64,000 nucleotides of DNA from Nostoc sp. KVJ20 (GTDB lineage Bacteria > Cyanobacteriota > Cyanobacteriia > Cyanobacteriales > Nostocaceae). The notes beneath the pieces were generated by a model. The model searched no databases. It was not told the DNA's origin and saw nothing but the letters and a program-made list of their open reading frames with translations. The DNA is taken from assembly GCF_001712795.1 (NCBI RefSeq), contig NZ_KV757672.1:23941-87940 (forward strand), in the 5' to 3' direction. Every line of letters starts with the position of its first letter. The stretch's first letter is position 1. Of this stretch, positions 16,109-23,898 are shown piece after piece. The translations under genes were made by a program, and so were the position numbers.

Positions 16109-19100
16109 ATGTCATTTTCTTCTATTGTGCGTGCCTTAGGCCGATCGTCGCTCACTACTGAATTTATTTCTAAGCTGAATCGACAACAAGAATTGCGGTT
16201 AAATGGCATTCCCAGACTGCCCAAATCTCTGGTGGCTTCGGCATTAGCACAGGCTCAGGGCAAGGATTTATTCGTAGTTTGCGCCACTCTGGAAGAAGCT
16301 GGACGCGTTTACGCACAACTGGAGGCAATGGGATGGCAAACAGTACATTTTTACCCCACCTCCGAGGCTTCTCCCTACGAACCTTTTGACCCGGAAACTG
16401 AGATGAGTTGGGGGCAAATGCAGGTATTGGCGGATTTGGGAATGGGGCATGGGGCATTGGGCATGGGGCATGGGGAAGAAAACCAGATCCCATCCAATTC
16501 TCAATTACCCAAGATGGCAATTGTGGCTACTCAAGGGGCGTTGCAACCACATTTACCACCACCAGAGGCTTTTGGGCAATTCTGTCTTACCCTGAAAAAA
16601 GGGATGGAATTAGACTTGAATGCCTTCAGTGAGAAAATCACGATTCTGGGGTACGAACGAGTCCCTCTGGTGGAAACAGAAGGGCAATGGAGCCGACGGG
16701 GTGATATTGTTGATGTTTTCCCGGTTTCATCTGAGTTTCCAGTCAGGCTGGAATGGTTTGGCGATGAAATCGAGCAAATGCGGGAATTTGACCCAGCAAC
16801 CCAACGTTCCGCACTTGACAAAGTTGGCCAGTTAATTCTTACCCCTACTAGCTTTGCTCCTATCGTCATGGCGGCACTCCAAAATAGTGCCCAGTTCCGA
16901 GTGCTGAGTGCTGAGTCAGAAATTAACTCAGAAATTAGCCCTGAGAACTCATCACTCTTGGAAGGGAGCCGTCGCTTTTTGGGGTTAGCGTTCGAGCAAC
17001 CAGCATCTCTGCTAAATTTCTTATCAGAAAATACCCTGATTGCCATTGATGAGCCAGAACAGTGTCATGCTCATAGCGATCGCTGGGTAGAAAATGCCCA
17101 GGAACAATGGGGAATTGGGCATAGGGCATCGGGCATGGGGCATGGGGAAGAATCTACGTCTACTCCCGTAACATTGCCGAAAATTCACCGTTCTTTTGAT
17201 GAGTGTCTGGTTGATGTTGCCAAGTTTAAAACACTATATTTATCGGAACTTTCAGAAGAAAATAGTGGGATCAATCTCGCTAGCCGTCCTGTTCCAGCCA
17301 CGCCACACCAGTTTGCTAAACTAGCTGAAACCATCCGCCAAGAACGCGATCGCAATTTTTCTATCTGGCTGCTTTCTGCTCAACCTTCGCGTTCTGTCTC
17401 GCTGTTGCAAGAACATGATTGTCCGGCTCAGTTTATCCCGAATCCCCGTGACTACCAAGCGATTGATAAGCTGCAAATTAACCATATTCCCATAGCCCTA
17501 AAATATTCTGGCCTTGCGGAATTAGAAGGTTTTATCCTGCCTACATACCGTTTGGTAATCGTTACAGATCGGGAATTTTTTGGGCAGCATTCCTTGGCGA
17601 CTCCCGGCTATATCCGCAAGCGTCACAAAGCTACTTCTAAGCAAGTTGATCCTAATAAACTGCGTCCAGGTGATTATGTAGTTCACAGAAATCATGGTGT
17701 TGGCAAATTTGTCAAGCTGGAAAGTTTGGCGATTAATAACGAAACCCGTGATTATTTGGTGGTGCAGTATGCTGATGGGTTACTCAGAGTTGCAGCCGAT
17801 CAAGTAGGTGCTTTATCTCGGTTCCGCGCCGCAGGTGATAAAGCACCAGAACTTAACAGGATGACTGGTAAAGCTTGGGAAAATACCAAGAATAAAGTCC
17901 GCAAAGCCATTAAGAAACTGGCGGTGGACTTGTTGAAACTGTATGCAGCGCGATCGAAACAAGAAGGTTTTCGCTTCCCAGGTGATATGCCTTGGCAAGA
18001 AGAACTGGAAGATTCTTTTCCCTACCAACCCACGACGGATCAACTCAAAGCTGTCCAAGATGTGAAACGAGACATGGAAAGCGATCGCCCAATGGATCGC
18101 TTAGTTTGTGGCGATGTCGGTTTCGGGAAGACGGAAGTGGCGATTCGTGCTGTTTTTAAAGCAGTCACCGCCGGTAAACAAGTCGCACTCCTTGCGCCGA
18201 CGACTATTTTAACCCAGCAGCACTACCACACACTTAAAGAACGTTTTGCACCCTACCCCGTAAATGTCGGTTTACTCAACCGTTTTCGCTCCGCTGAAGA
18301 ACGCCGTGATATTCAAAAACGATTGGCAACTGGTGAATTAGATGTAGTAATTGGTACACATCAACTTTTAGGTAAAGGTGTGACATTCCGCGATTTAGGA
18401 CTATTGGTAGTAGATGAAGAACAGCGGTTTGGGGTGAACCAAAAAGAGAAAATTAAAAGCCTGAAAACTCAAGTGGACGTGCTTACCCTCTCAGCTACTC
18501 CCATTCCCCGGACTTTGTATATGTCCTTGTCGGGAATTCGGGAAATGAGTTTGATTACCACGCCGCCGCCAACCAGACGACCAATTAAAACCCATCTTTC
18601 ACCAATTAATTCCGAAAGTATCCGCACTGCGATTCGTCAAGAATTAGACAGAGGTGGACAAGTATTTTATGTAGTTCCACGAGTAGACGGAATTGAAGAG
18701 ACAACAGCCAATTTGCGAGAAGTCATACCGGGAGCTAGGTTTGCGATCGCTCACGGTCAAATGGATGAAAGCGAGTTAGAGTCAACCATGCTCACTTTCA
18801 GCAATGGCGACGCAGACATCCTCGTTTGTACGACAATTATTGAATCTGGCTTAGATATTCCACGAGTCAACACCATTTTGATTGAAGATGCTCACCGCTT
18901 TGGGTTATCACAGTTGTATCAATTACGCGGTCGTGTGGGGCGTGCAGGTATCCAAGCTCACGCTTGGTTATTTTATCCGAAACAGCGGACGTTATCTGAC
19001 GCGGCACGGCAACGATTACGAGCAATTCAGGAATTCACTCAGTTAGGTTCTGGATATCAACTAGCGATGCGCGATATGGAAATTAGAGGCGTGGGTAACT

Positions 19101-19675
19101 TGCTAGGTGCAGAACAATCTGGTCAAATGGACGCCATCGGTTTTGATTTGTATATGGAAATGCTAGAAGAAGCAATTCGGGAAATCCGAGGACAAGAAAT
19201 TCCAAAAGTGGAGGATACCCAGATTGACCTCAACCTGACAGCGTTTATTCCAGCAGATTACATCACCGATTTGGATCAAAAGATGAGTGCTTACCGGGCG
19301 GTAGCTACAGCCAAATCTAAATCAGAATTAAAGCTAATTGCAGCCGAGTGGAGCGATCGCTATGGTACTTTACCTGTCCCTGCAAATCAACTTTTGCGAG
19401 TCATGGAACTCAAACAGCTAGCGAAAAAACTCGGATTTAGCCGAATAAAACCAGAAAACAAGCAGCACGTCGTTTTAGAAACACCAATGGAGGAACCCGC
19501 TTGGAATTTATTGGCGGCGAATTTACCAGACAATCTCAAAACGCGTTTTGTCTATTCTCCTGGTAAAGTGACGGTGCGCGGGTTAGGAGTTTTTAAAGCA
19601 GATCAACAATTGCAGAATTTGATTGATGCTTTCGGGAGAATGCAGGGTGCGATTCCAGAGGCGGTTGGTGTTTGA
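16109..19675 (+). CDS. mfd: Transcription-repair coupling factor Mfd
   Basis: A 1188-residue SF2 translocase that removes stalled RNA polymerase and recruits UvrA. In order: UvrB-like N-terminal domains, the CarD-like RNA-polymerase-interaction domain (PGDYVVHRNHGVGKFVKLES), the helicase core with Walker A GDVGFGKTE, DEEQRFGV motif II, LSATPIPRTL, TIIESGLDIPR and QLRGRVGRAG, then the TRCF C-terminal domain. Unusually, heptamer repeats are read in frame at about residues 112-123 and 336-347 (GMGHG peptides), with a shorter GTGCTGA-type repeat near residue 265. The last 323 bases (from 19353) are duplicated at 20336-20658. Confidence 0.97.
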   Translation: MSFSSIVRALGRSSLTTEFISKLNRQQELRLNGIPRLPKSLVASALAQAQGKDLFVVCATLEEAGRVYAQLEAMGWQTVHFYPTSEASPYEPFDPETEMSWGQMQVLADLGMGHGALGMGHGEENQIPSNSQLPKMAIVATQGALQPHLPPPEAFGQFCLTLKKGMELDLNAFSEKITILGYERVPLVETEGQWSRRGDIVDVFPVSSEFPVRLEWFGDEIEQMREFDPATQRSALDKVGQLILTPTSFAPIVMAALQNSAQFRVLSAESEINSEISPENSSLLEGSRRFLGLAFEQPASLLNFLSENTLIAIDEPEQCHAHSDRWVENAQEQWGIGHRASGMGHGEESTSTPVTLPKIHRSFDECLVDVAKFKTLYLSELSEENSGINLASRPVPATPHQFAKLAETIRQERDRNFSIWLLSAQPSRSVSLLQEHDCPAQFIPNPRDYQAIDKLQINHIPIALKYSGLAELEGFILPTYRLVIVTDREFFGQHSLATPGYIRKRHKATSKQVDPNKLRPGDYVVHRNHGVGKFVKLESLAINNETRDYLVVQYADGLLRVAADQVGALSRFRAAGDKAPELNRMTGKAWENTKNKVRKAIKKLAVDLLKLYAARSKQEGFRFPGDMPWQEELEDSFPYQPTTDQLKAVQDVKRDMESDRPMDRLVCGDVGFGKTEVAIRAVFKAVTAGKQVALLAPTTILTQQHYHTLKERFAPYPVNVGLLNRFRSAEERRDIQKRLATGELDVVIGTHQLLGKGVTFRDLGLLVVDEEQRFGVNQKEKIKSLKTQVDVLTLSATPIPRTLYMSLSGIREMSLITTPPPTRRPIKTHLSPINSESIRTAIRQELDRGGQVFYVVPRVDGIEETTANLREVIPGARFAIAHGQMDESELESTMLTFSNGDADILVCTTIIESGLDIPRVNTILIEDAHRFGLSQLYQLRGRVGRAGIQAHAWLFYPKQRTLSDAARQRLRAIQEFTQLGSGYQLAMRDMEIRGVGNLLGAEQSGQMDAIGFDLYMEMLEEAIREIRGQEIPKVEDTQIDLNLTAFIPADYITDLDQKMSAYRAVATAKSKSELKLIAAEWSDRYGTLPVPANQLLRVMELKQLAKKLGFSRIKPENKQHVVLETPMEEPAWNLLAANLPDNLKTRFVYSPGKVTVRGLGVFKADQQLQNLIDAFGRMQGAIPEAVGV
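16442..16476 (+). repeat. In-frame heptamer array in mfd, first
   Basis: Five 7-base units of the ATGGGGC/ATTGGGC family lie inside mfd and encode Gly/Met/His-rich residues (LGMGHGALGMGHGEE). The same repeat family is intergenic at 14446-14529 and 27156-27190. Confidence 0.9.
17114..17148 (+). repeat. In-frame heptamer array in mfd, second
   Basis: Five more units (ATTGGGC, ATAGGGC, ATCGGGC, ATGGGGC, ATGGGGA) encode WGIGHRASGMGHGEE. The reading frame and the last bases (CATGGGGAAGAA) are the same as in the first insertion. Confidence 0.9.
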
Positions 19676-19710
19676 TTGGGAGAAAAAGATTAGTCATCAA
19701 ATGAAAACCT

Positions 19711-19935
19711 ATGTCAGACTTACTTAGAAGAATTACAGTTAATCCCAAACAATGTGGTGGTCGCCCATGCATTCGGGACATGAGAATTCGGGTATCAGAT
19801 GTACTGGACTTGTTTGCTGCTGGACTTAGTGCAGAACAAATTTTAGAAGAAATGCCTGATCTTGAAGCCGACGATCTCAAAGCAGCACTAATATATGCTT
19901 CGCGGAAGCTTAATCATCCAGTGTTAGTAGCATGA
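19711..19935 (+). CDS. DUF433 antitoxin-like protein
   Basis: A 74-residue DUF433 protein; these are small helix-turn-helix-like proteins commonly paired with DUF5615 PIN-like proteins as a putative type II toxin-antitoxin module. Family features visible: TVNPKQCGGRPCIRDMRIRV near the start and the LFAAGLSAEQILEEMPDLEADDLKAAL helix region. It begins 35 bases after the mfd stop and overlaps the next gene by four bases (ATGA at 19932-19935), so the pair is translationally coupled. It lies between two direct copies of the mfd 3' end. Confidence 0.92.
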   Translation: MSDLLRRITVNPKQCGGRPCIRDMRIRVSDVLDLFAAGLSAEQILEEMPDLEADDLKAALIYASRKLNHPVLVA

Positions 19936-20270
19936 CAATCTGGGTAGATGCACATTTATCCCCTGCGATCGCAACTTGGATCAGCAACACTTTTGGTATA
20001 ACAGCTTTAGCTTTACGTGATGTTGGTCTGAGAGATGCTGAAGACCTTGAGATTTTTGAGGCAGCAAAAGCTCAAGGAGTTATCTTGATAACCAAGGATA
20101 GCGATTTTGTTGACTTGGTTGAGCGTTTGGGAGCACCACCGCAGATTATCTGGTTAACTTGCGGAAACACATCAAATGCTCGGTTGCAAGAAATTTTGAA
20201 TGCCACTTTGCTACAAGCACTAAAAATTTTACGAACAGGTGAAACGTTAGTCGAAATCAGCAAAAACTAG
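19932..20270 (+). CDS. DUF5615 PIN-like protein, putative toxin
   Basis: A 112-residue DUF5615 (PIN-like, Mut7-C-type) protein, the usual partner of DUF433 and the predicted RNase toxin. Seen: the first acidic residue in MTIWVDAHLSP, the central acidic cluster GLRDAEDLEIFEAAK, and TKDSDFVDL, which matches the acidic end of a PIN-type active site. ATGA overlap with the DUF433 gene upstream. After its stop, 65 bases separate it from the second copy of the mfd 3' end. Confidence 0.92.
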   Translation: MTIWVDAHLSPAIATWISNTFGITALALRDVGLRDAEDLEIFEAAKAQGVILITKDSDFVDLVERLGAPPQIIWLTCGNTSNARLQEILNATLLQALKILRTGETLVEISKN

Positions 20271-20335
20271 CAATTGTACTGCCACATAAGTTAACAGCCA
20301 CCCAACACTGCGACGTTTTGATTAAAATGCAAAGT

Positions 20336-20658
20336 GCGATCGCTATGGTACTTTACCTGTCCCTGCAAATCAACTTTTGCGAGTCATGGAACTCAAACAG
20401 CTAGCGAAAAAACTCGGATTTAGCCGAATAAAACCAGAAAACAAGCAGCACTTTGTTTTAGAAACGCCAATGGAAGAACCAGCTTGGAATTTATTGGCAG
20501 CGAATTTACCAGACAATCTCAAGACACGCTTTGTGTATTCTCCTGGTAAAGTGACGGTGCGCGGGTTAGGAGTTTTTAAAGCAGATCAACAATTGCAGAA
20601 TTTGATTGATGCTTTCGGGAGAATGCAGGGTGCGATTCCAGAGGCGGCTATTGTTTGA
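20336..20658 (+). pseudogene. Duplicated 3' end of mfd (gene fragment)
   Basis: These 323 bases match 19353-19675 without any gap; I count about 13 substitutions. The copy begins exactly at a HIP1 octamer (GCGATCGC) and ends at the equivalent TGA. It encodes only the last part of the TRCF domain (from an ATG-less RVMELKQLAKK segment), so it cannot be a working Mfd. Eight of the differences are third-position synonymous changes clustered in the middle; only four codons change amino acid, including three close to the C-terminus. That pattern points to descent from a functional mfd of a related strain rather than to decay in place. Confidence 0.93.
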
Positions 20659-20743
20659 TCAGTAGTTAAGCAATAATTATTGTTGTGGAGAGCAATCGCG
20701 CAATCTCGCACCTACCCTCATTTTCTTTTTTAAGGTGAACTAT

Positions 20744-20836
20744 ATGGCTTCTGAAAAACAAAAAGCTATACTTGGTCTTTCTACTCATAAAACTTATTAC
20801 AAGGCTGCCCGCTCAGAACAATTACTGAATCAGTAA
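20744..20836 (+). CDS. Candidate 30-residue ORF leading the TIR gene
   Basis: A 30-codon frame (MASEKQKAILGLSTHKTYYK then AARSEQLLNQ) has a good ribosome-binding sequence, AAGG eight bases before its ATG, and ends three bases before the ATG of the TIR gene, which lacks a ribosome-binding sequence of its own. This suggests translational coupling. The peptide is polar and basic and matches nothing I recognise; it could be a regulator, a leader peptide or a remnant. Confidence 0.4.
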   Translation: MASEKQKAILGLSTHKTYYKAARSEQLLNQ

Positions 20837-20839
20837 ATT

Positions 20840-22789
20840 ATGTCAGACAGTGTTCATGCATCTCTAGAATCCTCAGTAGTTCAAATAAGCCAGTCAAGCA
20901 ATAGTAGTTCCAAAACTGCAAAGGTTTCCAGTGAATTTGAGGTATTTATTTCCTATCGTACTAGCCCCGATCAAGGGCTTGCAGTTGCCCTTAAAGAACT
21001 GATTGAGGGGGCAATAGAACCTCAACCTCACGTTTTTGTTGCTGGGGCAGGTGGTCTACGCCCATCTAACATCGGTTACAAGCCCCAGATACAAGCAGCC
21101 GCCCAGTCTTCACGAGCATTTATTGCTATCATTACTCAGCAATCCAAAGAACGTGAGTGGCTTTTCTTTGAAGCTGGAGCTGCTTGGGGACGCAATCAGT
21201 TGTATGCACCCTTACTAGTTGGTACAAGCCCAAGTGAGCTAGCTAGTACTATGGCTGAATATCAAACAGTGCGAGCATCTGATCGAGAAGAGGTTAAGCA
21301 TCTCTTAATTGCAGTCGCTCAGGCAGTCGGTGGTAATATTAAGACACGTTTCAATCAACGATATCAAGCTTTTTCTAAACAAATTGAAGCTTATCAAAAA
21401 ATAGAGATTATTCAAGAAAACATAGAACAGTCTTCATCTCTATTAGAGATTGTTGAAGAAAACCTAGAACAGTCTTCATCTCTATTAGAGATTGTTGAAG
21501 AAAACCTAGAACAGTCTTCATCTCTATCTCAAGCAATTAAGCTTTTGCAACGTGGAGAAGTTGAGGAAGCTAACACGCTGTTTGATCGGCTTGAAGAAAC
21601 TGCATCCACCAATGAAGATAAAGCAACGATTAGAATTGCGAGGTTGCTAAATAGCGATCAGGAAGAACGTAACCCTCTAAAGGAGCTAGAGTCGCTAGCT
21701 CCTGAATTACGTAATACTTACCATTGCCAATTTTGGCTTGGCTTATTTGAATCTCGTGTTGCCGCTTCCATCTCCTATTATGAAGAATGCCTACGTGTAG
21801 CTACAGCCAATAAAGCTACTTTCTTTTCTAACCGAGCAACTCTTTATTTAGCTGAGAAAAAATTTAAAATCGGTGAGCAAGAGATAGCACTTCACACCTT
21901 ACGACAAGCAATGGTCAGTGAAGATAGAGAGCTTAGATATGAAGCTGTAGAAACGTGGCAAAATCTTGACCAAAAGCCTCACATTCTTGAGAAATTAGTT
22001 ATTTTATTAACTGGTTTAAGCGATAAAGCTGACTCTTCTATTATGCTCAAAGACCTCACAGAGTTGGCTCTTGATAATAAATGGTCTTCTTTGCTTACTT
22101 ATTTAGCTCAATATGCAGATCAGGTTGATGCTCAAGGAACTGCTGCAAACAATCTAGGGCGTGCGTTTTCTGAGTTAAAACTCTATTCGCTTGCCTATCT
22201 TGCGTATGCTAAAGCAGCTGAAGCTGGAATATCTGTGGCTAAGGTTAATATTGCAAATCTTCATTTATGGAATCCTCTTCCGGCTGCTGGCCTTAAACTC
22301 TTAAAAGAACATACAGGAACTTACGACGCTGCTGACGCTGGATATCCGTACCATATTCGGGCTGAACTTGAGCGAAGTGTGCAAAATGAGCAAAAAATAG
22401 CAAATGAGTTTTATAAGCAAGGGTATAAAGTTGCCGTGATGATAAGTCATTTCGGGTGGGAAGCGATTTGCAGTAACAAGATCACTCTAGAAGGCAAACA
22501 AATCGAACTAGAATCTGGAATAGCAACTATCAAAGAAAGCGAACCGAATTGCCTCAAGTTCATTACGAATGATGAAAAGGTTTACTTAGAACTAAAATGT
22601 GTTGGTCGTACTATCGGACTATGGCAAGCTGCCAACACAGCTTCATGTACAGCCCTTTATTGCTTTACAGAAGCAGGTTATATGCTTGAGTTAAGTGTAC
22701 ATTTGACAGATATCACTATAGAACCCATTCTTAAGAAATATTCAATTCTCTGCGTAACTGAGGCAGTAGTGCAATCGCCTTCGACGTAG
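20840..22789 (+). CDS. TIR-domain protein with helical (TPR-like) repeats
   Basis: A 649-residue protein. Residues about 32-165 form a TIR-like domain: the strand EVFISYR (34-40), a glycine-rich turn VAGAGGLRPSN, the strand AFIAIIT and the segment W107-xxx-E111 (EWLFFEAG), which places a glutamate where TIR NAD-hydrolases have their catalytic Glu. Residues 190-231 are three 14-residue tandem repeats (IVEENLEQSSSLLE). Residues about 234-500 are helical repeats resembling TPR/SEL1, and the rest (about 510-649) looks beta-rich. In bacterial immunity such proteins couple a sensor to NAD+ cleavage; here that is inference. It lies within a TA-rich island. Confidence 0.8.
   Translation: MSDSVHASLESSVVQISQSSNSSSKTAKVSSEFEVFISYRTSPDQGLAVALKELIEGAIEPQPHVFVAGAGGLRPSNIGYKPQIQAAAQSSRAFIAIITQQSKEREWLFFEAGAAWGRNQLYAPLLVGTSPSELASTMAEYQTVRASDREEVKHLLIAVAQAVGGNIKTRFNQRYQAFSKQIEAYQKIEIIQENIEQSSSLLEIVEENLEQSSSLLEIVEENLEQSSSLSQAIKLLQRGEVEEANTLFDRLEETASTNEDKATIRIARLLNSDQEERNPLKELESLAPELRNTYHCQFWLGLFESRVAASISYYEECLRVATANKATFFSNRATLYLAEKKFKIGEQEIALHTLRQAMVSEDRELRYEAVETWQNLDQKPHILEKLVILLTGLSDKADSSIMLKDLTELALDNKWSSLLTYLAQYADQVDAQGTAANNLGRAFSELKLYSLAYLAYAKAAEAGISVAKVNIANLHLWNPLPAAGLKLLKEHTGTYDAADAGYPYHIRAELERSVQNEQKIANEFYKQGYKVAVMISHFGWEAICSNKITLEGKQIELESGIATIKESEPNCLKFITNDEKVYLELKCVGRTIGLWQAANTASCTALYCFTEAGYMLELSVHLTDITIEPILKKYSILCVTEAVVQSPST
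21407..21532 (+). repeat. Three 42-bp tandem repeats in the TIR gene
   Basis: Three consecutive 42-base units encode IIQENIEQSSSLLE, IVEENLEQSSSLLE and IVEENLEQSSSLSQ. Units two and three are nearly identical in DNA, implying recent expansion. They form the linker between the TIR domain and the helical repeats. Confidence 0.9.
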
Positions 22790-22957
22790 TTTGGTTTTCC
22801 TAAATCAACTCAACACTTGCTTCTACTCAAACCCTACTACTTCTGCTATTGAGAGCGATCGCGCTTTGCTCTCACCCCAAGCGATCGCACCCTAAAAACC
22901 CCAACAGACTACAAGCAGAGATAATTTATAGTATGACTTTCGTAATAATTGACAGCT
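22790..22957. other. Short intergenic region rich in HIP1 sites
   Basis: No gene is visible. It holds closely spaced HIP1-type octamers (AGCGATCGC) and the likely promoter of the following TA operon. Confidence 0.5.
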
Positions 22958-23062
22958 ATGACAGAGCTACATGAACAAGCGATCGCTAAACTAAAAAACT
23001 TGCCTGCCAATGAACAAGATGCGATCATAGCAATAGTTGTGAAATATCTCGAAGATAAGTAA
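22958..23062 (+). CDS. 34-residue antitoxin-like small protein or fragment
   Basis: A 34-codon frame (MTELHEQAIAKLKNLPANEQ then DAIIAIVVKYLEDK) resembles the N-terminal helix region of small cyanobacterial antitoxins with an LPxxEQDAI pattern. Its stop (TAA at 23060-23062) is followed by GTT and the ATG of the next gene in the same frame, so the two could once have been one protein split by a stop codon, or this is a separate tiny antitoxin. Same strand and direction as the VapBC-like pair. Confidence 0.5.
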   Translation: MTELHEQAIAKLKNLPANEQDAIIAIVVKYLEDK

Positions 23063-23065
23063 GTT

Positions 23066-23290
23066 ATGTCAACAATATCGGGAAAATTAGAAGAACGAGT
23101 AGCGATTCTAGAGGCAGAAGTTGCACGCCTTAAAAGTAAATTAGAGGTTGTTTCCTCCCCGACAATACCTTGGTGGGAAAAGATTTCTGGAACATTTACT
23201 GATAACTCAGCTTATGATGATGCTATGCAACTAGGGCGCGAATATCGTGAATCCCTGCGCTCAAATTCTGTAGAACCACACGATATATAA
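23066..23290 (+). CDS. VapB-like antitoxin
   Basis: A 74-residue protein placed directly before a PIN toxin. Residues 5-30 form a short coiled coil (KLEERVAILEAEVARLKSKL), and the C-terminal part (PWWEKISGTFTDNSAYDDAM, then QLGREYRESLR) is a pattern typical of antitoxins that wrap the neighbouring PIN protein in cyanobacterial TA pairs. The stop codon TAA abuts the ATG of the toxin (23291), so translation is tightly coupled. No classical AbrB or ribbon-helix-helix DNA-binding motif is evident, so transcriptional autoregulation may need the upstream small protein. Confidence 0.85.
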   Translation: MSTISGKLEERVAILEAEVARLKSKLEVVSSPTIPWWEKISGTFTDNSAYDDAMQLGREYRESLRSNSVEPHDI

Positions 23291-23710
23291 ATGTACGTTT
23301 TTGATACCGACCATCTCAGCATTTTGGAACGTAGAGGAGCAGGGGCACAAGGTATTTTCATGCGGTTGGCCAATGTCAATCCGAATGAGGTTGTAGCAAC
23401 AATCATTAGCTACGAGGAGCAAATGCGAGGGTGGTTGAGTTATATAAAAAAAGCTCAAAGTGTTGAGGCACAAATTGCAGCCTATAAACAGTTAAATAGG
23501 CAACTAACTAATTACTGTGCTATCCCAATTCTAGAATTTGATGAACAAGCAGCTCAAGAATTCCAACGTCTAAAAAAGGTGTATCCAAGACTTGGTACAA
23601 TGGATTTGAAAATTGCTGCGATCGCCTTAGTAAATCAAGCCATTCTATTGACTCGTAATTCCTCTGATTTTGGACAAATTGTGGGTTTACGTACAGAAGA
23701 CTGGACATAA
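23291..23710 (+). CDS. VapC-type PIN-domain toxin
   Basis: A 139-residue PIN-domain ribonuclease. Acidic active-site residues are visible in FDTDHLS near the N-terminus, in the SYEEQMRGW segment, in GTMDLKIAAIAL and in the final TRNSSDFGQI. Length is typical for VapC. It starts immediately after the antitoxin stop. Expected activity is cleavage of tRNA or rRNA when released from the antitoxin; the target cannot be told from sequence. Confidence 0.92.
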   Translation: MYVFDTDHLSILERRGAGAQGIFMRLANVNPNEVVATIISYEEQMRGWLSYIKKAQSVEAQIAAYKQLNRQLTNYCAIPILEFDEQAAQEFQRLKKVYPRLGTMDLKIAAIALVNQAILLTRNSSDFGQIVGLRTEDWT

Positions 23711-23898
23711 AAGCGTTCGCCCTTGGCGTTGGCGCAGCCATCGCTTTAGCCATAGTTTGGATAGAATCATTGTGCAGTAAATAGTCCATCCTTTTTTATT
23801 ACATTTGTACCCCTTGAATGCTTACGTTTAAGCAGCCACAATTGAGAGCAAACAAGTATAGTTGCTAGGATATTCTCACAAACTAGCTCAACAAGCGC
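23711..23898. repeat. Intergenic segment with a dispersed GC-rich repeat
   Basis: Begins with a GC-rich string (AAGCGTTCGCCCTTGGCGTT and following) of the kind scattered through Nostoc intergenic DNA, followed by AT-rich sequence that precedes hicB. No gene is seen. Confidence 0.5.

Noticed and set aside
20377..20658. ORF of 93 residues at the duplicated mfd end as a separate gene
   Set aside because: It is just the end of the TRCF domain with no start of its own or ribosome-binding sequence; treated as a gene fragment.
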